From: Daphnia pulex
Taxonomy: Eukaryota; Arthropoda; Branchiopoda; Diplostraca; Daphniidae
NCBI RefSeq assembly: GCF_021134715.1
Contig: NC_060017.1
Span: 4,402,001 to 4,466,000 of the forward strand
Direction: 5' to 3'
Length of the DNA: 64,000 nucleotides
The notes beneath the pieces are model-generated. The model worked only from the letters and a program-made list of their open reading frames with translations. It searched no databases and was not told where the DNA came from. This document shows positions 11,910-25,500 of the stretch, piece by piece. A program made the position numbers and the translations under genes. Each line of letters starts with the position of its first letter. The first letter of the stretch is position 1.

Positions 11910-12808
11910 TAACAGTGAAAAAAAAAACCAACACATCTTATTAGAAGTTCTAGCCATTTTGTACATTTAATGGGTCGGTACTGTGCCGTTCCCTCTCTGT
12001 ATAGTGTTTTATAACGAGCTCGAAAATCAATGTGATTTTGTTTAGTTTCTAGTTTGTTCCACTTTATTTTTTTCTTCTTTCAACATGTGATGCCTTTTAT
12101 TAGGCTGCATTCCCTCGCCGCCATTATGCTTGCAATGAATAATGTAAAGTGTATTTAAAAAGAGACGATGAAAGAAAACTGGGTGCAGTGGGAAAATAGT
12201 AAGCTACTTAAAGCTTATCTCGTCCGTCTTTGTATGATTGTATGTCATCAAATTGTACATTTCATTGAAGTCTTTCTGGCTGCATATAAATTGATTTCTA
12301 CTTGGTGTTTGTTATAATATAACATTAAGCGTGAGTGCAGGAGAGTCAATAGTTGCTTTAAAGGTTCATTAGCTCATGGATCGATGCATTGATTGAGTGC
12401 AAGAACGGAAGAACCCATAACCGGAAACGTGGTTAGAATTCTATTAGCTAGTTAGCGACGAGCCCTCCTGGAACTCACTAAGTTATTCATTGTAATTACA
12501 AGCTCTTCCAATATACAGTTTATCAGATTTGTTTTTATAATGCCAATAAAACGTCATTCACGTCACATGGGTGATAAATTGGTAGCCCTAATTGCTAATT
12601 TGTCGTCTCCCGCGCCACCCACCGAATGAAATTATTAGAAGCTCGCTGGCGCGTCGCTGGGTCAGAGCAATAGATCCCGGCTGGGTGTTCCCTGTTGTTT
12701 TGTAAACATTATTGGCGCGTGGACTAACCACAGATAACGAGGCATTGGTCTTTTCCTTCAATTGACATTTGTATTTTTGTTTTAACGCAATCGACTCGCC
12801 AAACAATA
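11910..12808. other. PNUTS 3' UTR and SREK1IP1 upstream region
   Basis: No coding exon seen. It is AT-rich, with a candidate poly(A) signal AATAAA at 12545. The last 200 bp should hold the SREK1IP1 promoter. Confidence 0.45.
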
Positions 12809-13416
12809 ATGGATTTTGAAACATTAAACAAGCTGAAATCGTCTGGTAATTAATTTTAGAAAACAGTCTTGTTTTATTTCTTATTCATATTCTCCTGGCT
12901 TTAACAATTCAGTATTCTCTTTTTCATGTATTGACTTTTGCAACTTGCAGATTTTAATTAACATGACATTTTGTTTTTGCAGGAACTGTTGTTGGGCTTG
13001 GCAATGAAACTGCTAGACCAGCCTGTAAAAAATGCGGCTATCCAGGACATTTGACATTTCAGTGTAGAAATTTTCTTTCAACGAATCCTGCTAGTGGTGT
13101 GGTTTTGGATGTGAGCAGCACAAGTAGTGAAGAAGACGACATGACCACACCGCTGACAATGCTGAGAGCTGAAGAACTCAAGGCACTTCAAGAAAAGCTG
13201 AAAGAGAGAGAAAAAGAAAAGAAACTTAAAAGGAAATCCAAGCACAAGAAAAAGGAGAAGAAAAAGAGAAGCAGAAAAGATTCTACCTCATCATCTACTT
13301 CTAGTGATTCATCTGATTCTTCAGACTCTTCAGACGATGACAAGAAGAAGAAGAAGAAAAAATCCAAGAAACACAGAAAATCCAAGCACAAGAAATCTAA
13401 AAAGGAAGATTTGTAA
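12809..13416 (+). CDS. SREK1IP1: SREK1-interacting protein 1 homolog (zinc knuckle, splicing)
   Basis: Two exons, 12809-12845 and 12983-13416, give 156 aa, about the length of the human protein. A CCHC zinc knuckle ([14 protein letters not shown]) is followed at once by [22 protein letters not shown], which is nearly the same as in vertebrate SREK1IP1. The rest is a Lys/Glu coiled-coil-like stretch, then a Ser/Asp acidic run and a poly-Lys tail ending KKSKKEDL. The family binds the SR-related factor SREK1 and is thought to affect splice-site choice in the nucleus. The start lies just before a consensus donor, giving the N-terminus [13 protein letters not shown]. Confidence 0.92.
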
Positions 13417-16400
13417 TATGTTGTGAATTTTCAATTAACATAGGGAAAAGGGGAATCATGTACGGGTTCTGTATCTCTTCTTCTTGTGTTGGATTCAGTT
13501 GCCCATTTCAGTTTTTTATGACTCTTGAAGTGACATCCCAGGGGAAATCTATGTAACACCCATGTGCTCAACAAGCATCATCTACCACCATCCCTGAACA
13601 TCTCGCCCCTTTGCAAGCACATTAAAAAAGAAGAAAAAAAAGTAATAAAAAAGAAAAAAAAGGAGAATTCATATCCATGCGCATTACGTCAGCTTTATTA
13701 AATAGCTATAGATCAAACAGATGGGGCCATATAAATAACACTGCGGACGTGTTTGGGGATCTAAGGCTGTGTGCCTATATATTCGGCATGCCGCAAATAA
13801 TCGTGGTTAATGTTCACCCCGATAGTATGTTTCGTTTCACGAGGAATTAACTACCAATTTGATGAAATTATAGTGTTTTCATGCAGTAATAACTGGTTCA
13901 ATAATTCGTTTGCTAAACTTGTTAACAACCTGTAATTAGGGTGATTTTTACTTTTTTAAGTTTGGCACAAAAGTGGCCATTTCAAAGAATTGCAACGCCG
14001 TCTGCTAGTTTGAGTGCACACACACACGAGAAAGTTTTTAGCGATGTGTTTTTCTTTTCGTCTGGTGAATGTAATAACTTTTGAATTTTTGATGTTTGAA
14101 TATCGTTCTGAAGCGATCAATAACATGCAGCCTGAAAGAGTGAATGCTGAATAAGTGATCTCTTCATGGGATTCTACTTTCTGTTGAAAGCCTGTTGACA
14201 GAAAACGTTCGCCGACCCGATCTGACTGCCGACTGCCATGCCGTTTTTCAATGGCCGATCGAACAAGTAAGTTCCTACTGCTCTACCACTTTCCGTTATC
14301 CTGTAATTTCCAAGTGCTCTACATAAATTCAATTTCGATAGTGTTGGTTTCGTAACTGAAAAGTAACAATAGCTCGCCAATTACGAATGTCAGGTTATGT
14401 GTATAGATGAAAGCAAGGTGCAATCGGAGCAGGAAATCGAGTTGGTACATTCAGAGTTATTCTCCATCTGTTTCTTCTCACACGTCGGAAATGGAATATG
14501 AAAAGCGACTTTTTCTCTCTATATACATGTTGTGTCTCATCCGGGTGTGTTGGAAGGCCAAAATACAATCACAGCAAAATGGCGCCTGCGACAGCTGGCC
14601 AAACGCTGACCGGAAGCATAGAGATGTGCTAATCTTTTTTCACATCCTAAACGTCATCAGACACGGAACAAGTCTTCTCCCCCCTTTTCACAGTAGAAGC
14701 CCAAAGTGATACTTGTTCCGGCAGATAGGAAATGAATAACGCACGTCTGTCACAGTACATAGTACAGCCAACGGTTGTCTATACACACACACGCTAGGTC
14801 GTAGGTTGACATTATTCGGGGCTCTCGATTCAATCAAATGGATTTTTGTCGATTGCATCTACGATAAGCTCCTCTGTTCGTTACGTCAGAAAAAGGAATC
14901 CATTTCATCGTCAAATAAAATAAGAAAAAAGAATTTCCAACGTAAAAGTAATAACCGGACGAAAATGTAGTACATCTTCTTCCTTTTTTGGAAATGAAAA
15001 TGGCTTCTTCATTCTTTTTCAAATATTTTTCTGACTTGAACGGGCGTTGGTAAAGAGAGGCGCTTTTCAATTGTGTAATGCACGCTCTCTCGGCGGGAGT
15101 CACTTTTTTTTTCTATTATTCCGCCGTTTTTCCTTTTTTTCAATGCGCTTTTTGTGCAGTTTTTGTTTTTAGACTTTTTTCAATGGGAAAGAAAAGGTCG
15201 AGAGAGTGACAGTACCATCTGGCGAGTTGAGATGGTGACCATTTATTTTGTCTTTTTTTTTTAAATTTATTATTATTACCCAATATTCGATTTTCCTTTT
15301 TTACTTCCACCCACCGACGAACCCATTTTTCATTCGGGAAACTCCTCCTCCTCCCCCCCCCCATGAGAGTCTTTTGTATGTGTTCACATATTCAATCGCC
15401 CCATTCCAAAGACGTCCGGATAGGGTGGAAAAAACTTTTGCTGTGCGTGCGGATGGATTCCGGTTATGTCTCTCTCTTTTTTTCTCCCCCACCGATGATA
15501 TTCTTCCCCTGTTTCCTCCTCCCCCTTATAACACCGATCCGACTATAGACAGTCTGAAACGACCGATGGTGCATAGTACTTTGGTTAGGTTATACAAAGA
15601 ATATCCTCCGACCGAACAACAATATCGAAAGATATCGTCGATATTCCGCTCACCCCACTTGACCTCCCCTCATCCGTTTGACTCGATCACTATATACTGC
15701 CCTCTTATCTTTTTCCCTATTTGACTCGTGTATAATGCACGGGCGACTGGTGTGTGTATGTGTTCCTACTCGTCTTTTATTGCATATCTCCTCCCCCCTC
15801 TGGCTGCTGCTGCTCCCAGCTGTGCTTCATCGACACTTTGCTTCACACGGGAAAAATAAAATCAAAATCCGAGCGTGTCAAGCTCATCATTCCGCCGTCG
15901 CGAATATTAACAACTGCTGTTGTGCGTACTTGTAAATCCGGGAAAGAGGGAAAGAGCTCAAAAAAAATAAAGGTTGACAGATGAAATGGTGACGTCATGG
16001 CGGATATAACTTATGGAGCGGCAGGAGATATTTGAAAAATGACAAATAACGCAGAAAAAGAAACTTCCGCTCGATTGATTCTTTTTTTGGCGAGAAACGT
16101 TCTCTACGCCCCGACGTTATTGCTATTGCAAATAAATGCGTGACAAAAATAAAAGGCTATAAGAACAACCCTCATCGGGGTTCTCTTGTGTTGGCTCGTG
16201 AGGACAATCGGCCATTGTTTCCCGAAACCTTTTTCTACCGGCGACATTTTCTTTATTAACATTTCGGCCATTGAAAAATGTTGAAAAAGATTTGTGGAAT
16301 AAATCATAATTTGGGATCTTTTGGTCGATTACGTTGGAAAGGGGAAGGAATTGTTTGAACTGATGGTGTCGGATGGCGACGATCTTAATCACCCTCCAAA

Positions 16401-19400
16401 GATCGCGTGACCGTGCCACACACCGAACAAACACGTCGGCGGAAATGGTGTCGAATTGTTCGATCGATATCGGGCACTCATCACCGTCTTCATCCAATAA
16501 GACGCCAAGGATCGCATTTCACAGTTGGGGGGGAAGGTGTGTGTGTGTTATTGTTGCCGAACCCAATTCCCCCCCCCCTATAAACGCACATCCAGCGAGC
16601 CATCTTGGACTGGGGTTGAACAATGGGTCCATCAAATGCGTTTGTAATCGTGTCGTCCTATTATTACCGTGCAAAGGGTGGGGGATTCTTTTCAATTTCA
16701 AACTGAGGGGGGAGGCCACTCGTCTTTCAGGTGCCATCGCAGCGAAATAAAAGGAAAAATTCTTTAGAGCATCTCTCTGGCAGTAGGAAAAAAGTTGGTA
16801 ATAAAATCCAGACGACACACTTTTGCGGGGGGGCATTCATGAAATATGTAGCGCCAAATCAGCACAAAAATGGGGAACCGAAATTTTTCGGGACGACTTT
16901 TTTTAAATATTTCTGAGAGTCTGAAAAGACTCGATTGTTTCCCGCATTTCAATCGTCATTTCAGCGCATTGACAAAAGGACGCGGACACTTTATTTTTTT
17001 CCGGATGCTGAGTCGACTTGATTGGCTTCCCGCTTCTTTTCACGCCACGAGCGGATGTACTTGAACATGTTTGGCTGAGTCAATTCCTTTTTATTTTTTA
17101 ACTTTCGCCAGAATAAAAAAAAAAAGGCGATGAGATAATGAAATCCCATCAGTTGGTCATCAACTGATTGAAGAGTTTTGAGAAGATTAGCGCTGGTGCG
17201 TGAAACGAACGTCTAGCTGTGTGAAAATGGATCGTGTTATCCGCCAGAGTGTTTCCTTTTTTCTTCTTCTTCTTCGTTGTTGTTGTTGTTGTTGTTTTGT
17301 CGACTTGTGTGTGTCTCTCTCTACACCAACGCCCTATAGAAACAACAGTCCATACGTAACGCGCACACATACGACGACGGGACGGCGGTATAGCTGAGAG
17401 AGGGCGAGCGTGCGCGATCAATTAACTACTCTACAGCACCGCGGGGAAATCAAACGTATGTTTCCCTCCCCCCTTCGACCAAAAGGGGGTGGGGAGGTAC
17501 ACGCAAGAGTTTCTCGAGGAAAATAGAAAAAAAGAAATGAGAAGGTTCTTACGTATATAAATATATCTAATACTTTATCCTATAGAGTACGTATAGACTA
17601 TATATATGTTCACGGAGCCGAGACACACCCCATGTACACATATAAGACCCTCGTCTTCTTCTCCCGGTCTCTCTCTCTCAGTGTGTGTATACCATTTCAT
17701 CTGTATATAGACTTGCGGGATTCCAGGGGGCCTGGGAGAAGAAGAAGAAAAAAAAAGAGACCGGTGGTAAGGGGGGAGGAAGGTTAATTCCCGAAGGTGT
17801 TTGCCCACCAGTCGCCAGGGTCTGCTGTGTCATTGGCAAGGAATGGGAGGAAGGAAGGTCGACCAGGCGTGTCACGAACTTGCGATCACGAACAAATCGA
17901 TTTAGCCTCCCCGAAGAAAAATAAGTCGTGTAAAGGAGTCCAGTTGTCCTAGCTGACCACAAAAACCAAAAGGGGAAAATAGAGAAGGTGGTGAATCCCC
18001 TGGATCACTGGGTTTTTTAAATATCAACTGGACATGTCTTGCTCTGTGTGTTATGGGCTAGGATTACGAACCAAATGGGGTCCCAAAAAGGTCATCGGCC
18101 TATACAAACTGGGCACTGTTGTCTCCCCAAAAATAAAGGAAGGGTGAGAATCCTTTGGTTGGAATAACCCGTAAACTTTGACTGTTGGCACGCGTGACAG
18201 GATGAACTCAAAGTTAATTGAAAAATGATGGACTGGGGTTTTATTATTTTCTTTCTCGGTTGCACACACACACGTGTAGAGGGGATGAAGAGAGAGAGTG
18301 AGGCCGTGGTGTAGAGTGAATAAGACACATATCAACTCCTGCTGCTGCTGTTGCCCCACTATTGGGACGTAGGACTTAAGCAGCAGCTGCTCCGGCATCA
18401 TCATCACCGTGTGTGTGTGTGTGTGCCATGGGGTTTTGATGGGATTGGTGCAGCGGCAGCGGGAGCCGAGAAGATCATCCAGACGGGCTCCCATCCACCC
18501 ACTTTGCAACACGGAACCTCCATTAACCTTAATCTCTCTGCTAACGGTCTTGTTGCAAACCGGTGGGGGAATAATACATATCCAGGGCTTTCCATTTCCC
18601 CAACCCAACGAAAGCCAATCAACATCCAAATGCTGTCGTTGGTTATTGTCGACCTTTTGTACACAGTATAGATACCTATAGTACGGTGTGTGCAAGGGCC
18701 GGAATCGATAGCAAGGCCGGAAGTGACGAAGTACTTGTACGAGTCCCAAGTTTGCTCGTGTGTGTTTAAATGTCGCGGGCTTTTGTTTCGAAACTTGTTT
18801 TTGTTGGGTGGAGGAGGAGGAAAGACGCCCCCACACACACACACACTTAGGGCATGTCGTTTGAAGATCCCTCGTGTGTAATCTCTGCCGTGCGGTTTAC
18901 ATTATGACTAACGGGCAATTGTCAATTGCGTATTTGGGAGTAGTGCAAACACTTATTTATCCCATTTGCCTCTCGTAGATTTAACAAGGGGGAAATTTAC
19001 CCAAAAGAAAAAGTCAATACAGTAAATCAAAGTAGTTTGAAGCTTTTAGAACTGTTGCCTAGAAACCGGGATCTATCTACGTAAGTTCTTGCTTTTTTTT
19101 TTCAGAAATGACTCGATTGTTTTACCCGGCGACACAGAAAAAGAAAAATACCAACCGACTATGCCATAACGGCGTAATTCTTACAAAAGTCAATTTAAAA
19201 AATTGTCAACCTATTTTTTTTTCGAATAAAGTTTGGCCATTCTTTGGTATAACGAGGATATTGATTTATTCACGCGACTTGTAGCTTTGCTGAAGCCGAA
19301 GCCAGTCTGTACGAAAAATACAAAAAAAGTTGATTTTCTTATTTTTTCTCCGACTGGAAAAGTTAAAAGGTTAAACTTTGCTGGCTTCTCTTCTCTTCTC

Positions 19401-22400
19401 TTGAAAAAGAAATGAAACACGCTGCCGGTATGGGCCCACAAGAAAGAATTAAACATTCAAAATTTCTCCCCGCAAAAACCAAATTGAAAAAAACGATTCA
19501 GAAATAGCGATTAACGTCTTTGCGATGTTGCCTGACTGTCTATTTTTTTCTTTTCTCATTTGCTCGTAATGTACCTCGTTTATTGATATCTATGTTGCAT
19601 CCGCGCTCTGCGATGAATGGACACATATGAGGGATGGTTTATGGGTCAGGAGATGTCTACCACCACACACACACTCCGGGATGGACTAGTATAGAACATA
19701 TAATATAATAAGATGCGGTCTGTCTCTAGCTCATATCTTCTTGTGGGCATATTTTGTGTGTGAGGTTATAAGTCCGAGCCGGGGCGAGGTGCCACCTTTG
19801 GCCGCCGCAAATACAGCCGCATCAGAGAGCATCACACGGCTGACATCGTTTTTCTCCCTCGGCCGTCGTCTAAAGCATGATACACGACTCCCACAAGGAT
19901 TCTCCTTCTCCCGAACCCCCAAGTATATTTTTTCTTTTTCCTTTCCCTTTTATGCATTTCGTTCGCCAGAGATCAGCTCTCCGTAATACGCAGTCGCCAT
20001 CTTCCTCCTCGTCTTCTTGGAGGCAATAATAGAATAATACATGTATTTATATACTCGACTGCAATGTGTGTATATTTACTACATGTCCGGACCCCTTATA
20101 TTATCTACTATTATCCTCCTTTTTTTATTTCATTTTCTCGTATTTTTTGGGCGGCCCCGCCTTTTTGGCCTTTGCCGTTTTTATGTAGTGTGCCGTACAC
20201 GAATGAGATGAACCTCATACAGCAGAGACACTTGATATTTATAGTAAGGCCGCTTATTTTCTCTCTGTACTGTATTATTCCATGTCGTCGTCCTTTCTTG
20301 TGATGATGTAGTCAGGAAATAAGAGAAACAAGTCGGCCGCCCGTGTATACGTTATATCTTTAATACGACCACTAACCCGTAAAGACCTTGACTGCGCGGT
20401 GCTGGTGGTGGCTCTGATGAATCGGACAGCGGATGAGAAACGCACCACCAGCCTATTTTACTCTCTTAGACTCTGCTGCGTCGACCTGATTTATGTGAAT
20501 TCTAACCCCCACGCCCCATTTCTTTTTGGGCCGCACACACGAATACATGTACTAACTCGTATTACTAAACTCTCTATGCTTTTGAATAGATAAGAGTTTG
20601 ACTAGAAATAAAAAAAATTCTGAGGGAAATTTAATCAAGCCAGCGACAAGCTTCTCGCAAGTTTTTAACTTTTTTCGCCGGAAATACTCCCGAGATGTGA
20701 CGTAAATCGGAAGATGCTCATCGTTAAAAAAACAAAAAGACTCCGCCCACTTTCAAATCTTTGATGGTCGTGGCGATCAATTTTTCAGAATTCAATGACT
20801 GCGGGAAAAATTCGTCCCATTTTTTCCCTTTTCCTCTCTCCCACCGGATTATTATTTTTGCACGTCCGGGTCCGGTTATGTCATTGATCCGCACGCAGAA
20901 AAAAAAAAAAAACAATTTCGTTTGAATATTTTTGTAGTTTTTCGGGGGCGACTATTCGTTGTCGTTTTGATGTTGAATTCTACATGCGCACGTCAACATT
21001 TAGATGCTAGACTATGTAGTTGATCTAATCTTGATGAGTGGCTGACGTGCGCTGGCCATCCACACGCCGTGGGTTGCGCGTGAACCGCATAAATGTCCGT
21101 CAACACACAACACGCAGCATTTGACACACTTTTTTTCTTTTTTCTTTTTTGCGGACGACCTTATTATACATCTAGCGTGAATATTTAACAGGAAAAGCTT
21201 TTTCCCCATTTGGCGCGGGAAATTCGAAAATGTTGAAAATTATTGTGTCGCGCGGTGGCAACTCGGTTATTTCACGCTCTAATTTTAGGACTAGTTTTAC
21301 GTGACGCCTTTTTTTTTCGACTTTTTCACCCCTCGAGGTGGTGACGACGACCGAGCGACCGATTGATCATTACTCACGACGCTTTTACTTCCCGACCGCT
21401 CTAAAAAAGAAAAATAGAAAAGAAAAAGTTGCGGCTTGTTATGAAAAACGAATGGAATTCCAGGCAGGCAGATGATGGAAGAGGACACTGGGATGTGCGC
21501 CGTGCATCCAACAACTGGGGGCAGACATTTTTCTTTTCGTCCTGGCAGTCAAGTCCCAGTCACAGTCAGTCCCGCCGCCTGTTGTGTGATTTTCCGGTCA
21601 TTTATTTCATGATCCCTTTTTCTTTCAAAGCAACATCTACTTTCCAACCCTATAACATGTGCGCACACACTCCATTTTTTTTCGTGAAAAATAAATCAAA
21701 CATCCAAGTTTGCGGCTAGAAATAGCGGGACAAGAAAAAAGAAGAGTGTCGTCGTGATATGATTGGATGATGATGTCCTTTTTGGTCGCAACTTGTTCGG
21801 GGTTGGACAGTTCTCATTAAGATGTCGGTGACATCCGCGCCGTTGATTTTGCCTGCCATGGGCTGAGGGGGGGAGGAAAAAAGTGTCAAAAAGTGGGTGG
21901 CCGGTAAAAGGTGAGCCGCCAGGGACGGGAGATAATATCAAAGTTGTAGAAGAAGAAGAAGAATAAAAGGAGATGATTAGATTCTGAACGCGGATCGTTC
22001 CACACGACCGCTACCGAAAATGACTAGTGTGTGTGTGTCTCGCGTCGACCTTTTTGCTTTTGTCCAGGAGGTGTAAGGAGCATGCGCCAGGAGCCAGGGA
22101 CTATATGCTATTAACCACCCACTGTGTGTGTGTGTGTGTGTGTGTATTATAAGTCATCCAGCCGTTCCGTGTCTCTCTCTCTCCCCCCTTTCTATCCTTG
22201 TACATGTTTGACTTTTAGGAGGTGGGGGAGTTGTGCTCCTCGTGTGTTGGTACACACTACATATATATCCCTTGCTTCCAGTCGAGTTCCAATCCGTTAT
22301 CGTCCTCGCTCCCAGTCAGACGTGTATACACGTACAAAAGTCTCTCTCTATCCATCTGTTTGCCGAGTCCCGCCGGTTTTTCTTTTTTTTCCACGAGCTG

Positions 22401-22585
22401 CGTTTTACGTCATCGGCCAGTTTTATTTTTTTTTCCCTTCTCGGCTCACCAGTTTTTTGTTTTATCGCTTTTTTTGAGTTTGTTTGTTTATTATTTGATA
22501 CAAAATCAAAAAAGAAATCAAAAGTTTTTGAAATACTTGGCGCCACCCGAGGGGATATGCTACGGCTATAAGCGACGGTTCGAGG
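13417..22585. other. 9-kb gene-free, simple-repeat-rich region
   Basis: I found no exon with recognisable similarity. The stretch is full of homopolymer T/A and C runs, CT-rich blocks and CA/GT microsatellites, interspersed with ordinary complex sequence. A perfect palindromic CRE (TGACGTCA) lies at 15990. It probably contains the promoter and 5' UTR exons of the Ig-domain gene that starts at 22586. Confidence 0.6.
18409..18425. repeat. GT microsatellite (one of several)
   Basis: Uninterrupted GT run. Similar dinucleotide tracts lie at 18832-18846 (CA), 22123-22145 (TG, the longest), 23364-23379 (CA) and 26424-26439 (TA). Confidence 0.9.
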
Positions 22586-25500
22586 ATGACGATCGAGATT
22601 TTGATCGCCTTTCATTTGTTACTTCAATTGTCGACGACTGTTTGCGGTAAGTCTCTCTTTTCTTTTTATCGTGCAAAAACCTTTTTTCGTCCGCCGTTGC
22701 AAATCCCGCACACGCCAAAGTTGGTTCCTTTGGTTCGTGATTTTTGTTATTTTTAAAGAGGTCGTGCGGGAGGATTTAGGTAATGTTGGGCAATTTTGGG
22801 GCTGAAATAACACAAAAGGAGGGGAAGCCCAAGTCGGTCGTGAGTATTTGACCTCGGTACCGAAAGAAAAGAAAAGGAAAGAAGAATGAGTCAGACACTT
22901 GTAGGATTCCTTTCTCCGGTTCCCCGGTCCTACAGCAGCAGCAGTTGGGCACGCCACTATATTTCTAGACTACATATAGTAGTAGCCTACAGTTACCATA
23001 GACTGCCCTGTGCTATGATTATGAGTTACGAAGCGGGGGAGGCATATACAGTTTGGTCGGCGGCTATTCGATTCACATCAAACGCTCTTTTCCCTTCTTT
23101 TTCCCCTTGTTCAATTGTATGTTCCGGTTGCAATAAGAAGAGCGGTCGGCATACATGCACGACTAGGATCGGATTGCGTCCGAGTTAATAACAAAATAAT
23201 ACATCAGCGAGCAGAGAGGAAGAAGACCTACAATAACAAGCGCCTCCCCCCACCAGAAAGAATCTCGAATTCAAAGAGGATTCTTCCTGGGTGGGTTGGC
23301 CTCTTCTAATCATGACAAGAGAGAGAGAGTCTTCCTTTTTTGGTCCAGGTTAGGTATTTATGTTACACACACACACACAGCAGTTAGACGAGATGTTTTT
23401 TACTTATTCAACATCGGCCTGCCCATTTTCTTTTTGGGATTTGTCTTCCATTAATTGAGTCTCGTCCGCTTCTGATTTATGTATAGACTTTAAGAGCCTT
23501 TTCTCTTAACTGCCTCTAGTTTCTCTACGTCTAGTTCCACCCCTACTCCTTTGGGCGAAGGAAGGGAGGTACTACACCTTAATGCACGTAACAACGGGCC
23601 GGGCAAACACAAATATTGTACAGCTCAACTGGGGCTCTGCTGCGATCGTACGAGCAAAATTTTCATGTGCAATGTCTCAATATCAAGTCGCTCTCTTGTC
23701 AGATCGTCGTCGAGAGTCTAAGAGGCTTAATAACGTTCCCTTGTTGTCTTTAGTCAGGAGCACACACAAGTCAGTTTACGGGCATATATTGACAGAATGG
23801 AGGAAAAAGAAGAAGGACTTTTTTTATAAGAGTGAGAGAACAACTCCCAACAAAAGAGGGTGGGGATTTCTTATCTTGAAAAGTTGATCGTTTCCCCCCC
23901 ATTTTTATTTTCATTTTTTGACTGTTTGATGGCGTATGAATTTTGATGATTTATTCTCCCATTCTTCTTCTTTCTGGGACGCGCGCAACTTGTTGTTAAA
24001 AAATACGCCGACGGGGGAATTCATTATATACGTGCAACATCATCAGCCGATAGGATCGGGAGCGCACAACAGCTCACGCACGACAATACAGGAAACAAAA
24101 GAAAACTCCCCCCCCCCAAATCTTTTTGATATTTCTTTTCTTCATGACGCTGCAATCTTTTTTAGACATTTTCGGTACATAATAACCAATCAGCGAAGGT
24201 CGGAAGTCCCCCGCTCATTTTTAATAGCGTCCCGACGGCCCGCAATTTTGATTTCCGCCCTTTGAAAATTGCGCCAATGTCGTGCAACTTTTACAATAAG
24301 AAACTTTTTTTTTTCCTATCGAGAATATCACCTCACTAATTGTATTGATTGGTCCTTTCTCTCTCTACAGCAGTGACTATAGATGTAATTTATACACACT
24401 GGCAATCCGGTACCATAGAAAGAGGAAACGAAAGTTGCCTTTGCTCTTCCGTTCGTTCTCAACTTGTTGGGAACGGCTACTTTTGGGTCCCATTATTCTG
24501 GCCCCCGTGTGTGTGCCATATATATAGAGAGAGTGGCTATATCACTTATTATTTTGGACTTGTTGTTGGTGATACCAGAAGGTCCTCCCTTGTATACCCA
24601 CGCCTGTCGGATCAAATCGAGAGATCCCTGTTCAGATCCCTGGAACGGGATCTGATGGCTGGAAATGCGCGGATAATGGCGCAGACGGCAAATGGCCCGC
24701 CCGCTCGATTCAAATCCCGTCCATCTTCCCGACTCATTTCTGATGGCCGCCAAAATTCAGAGAGATGACGTCAAGTTGAGTTTTAACAGCCTCTAAGCGA
24801 TGTCTATTAAGACAACCGTCGTCCGTGTGCTGCCTGGACATCTCTGGATGGATCAGATGCATTTTCTCCTGGGAACAATCGGCTTTGATTTCCAGTCGCT
24901 TGATTGGCCACTGTTTGCATTCAATGCAATAAGGGATAGGGATAATAGCCTGCGTCTGCCGCCGCCCGTTTGATACTCGATGGTACAAGATCAAGAGCCC
25001 GTAAGTGCCAAAGCAAATCATCCCGCACACATCAGCCGAGACAGAGACACCAAAGGAAAAAAAATAACAATGGGTGGGGGGTAGATAATGTGCGTATGTA
25101 CGAAATCAACGCGACGGGAATAACCAAGCGCCAAATAGGAACGTCAATAAATAGGTAACCGAATAAGCCTCTAAAAATAAAAAAGTGCCGCCGACGTCGA
25201 GCTACTTTGTCCTTTTCAAAAGGCCACCGCCTCCGCCCACGTTCGATATCAAATAAAAAGAGACAAACGGGTGATGGTGGGTGGGTGGGAGGCTAAAGAA
25301 TTTAGATATTTACCACCCTAGCCTGCGAGTTGACTATTTTATTGATTTTTATTTTTCTTCTCTCTTTTCTGTGTGGTTTAGTTCTTCTTCTTCTTGGCTA
25401 TCCACTCTTTTTAGTTGTCTGCGTGTATAATGCCGTTTTTATGCGAGCCTCATTGGCTCTTCTTCTTCTTCTACTTCTTTTGTCGGGTTTCAAAAGGCAA

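Noticed and set aside
13628-13665. A-rich tract after SREK1IP1 as a retroposon tail
   Set aside because: The parent gene is intron-bearing and in place; no target duplication was seen.
22222-22650. 142-codon plus-strand frame overlapping the Ig gene start
   Set aside because: The signal-peptide frame beginning at 22586 joins the Ig exons in phase; this one does not.
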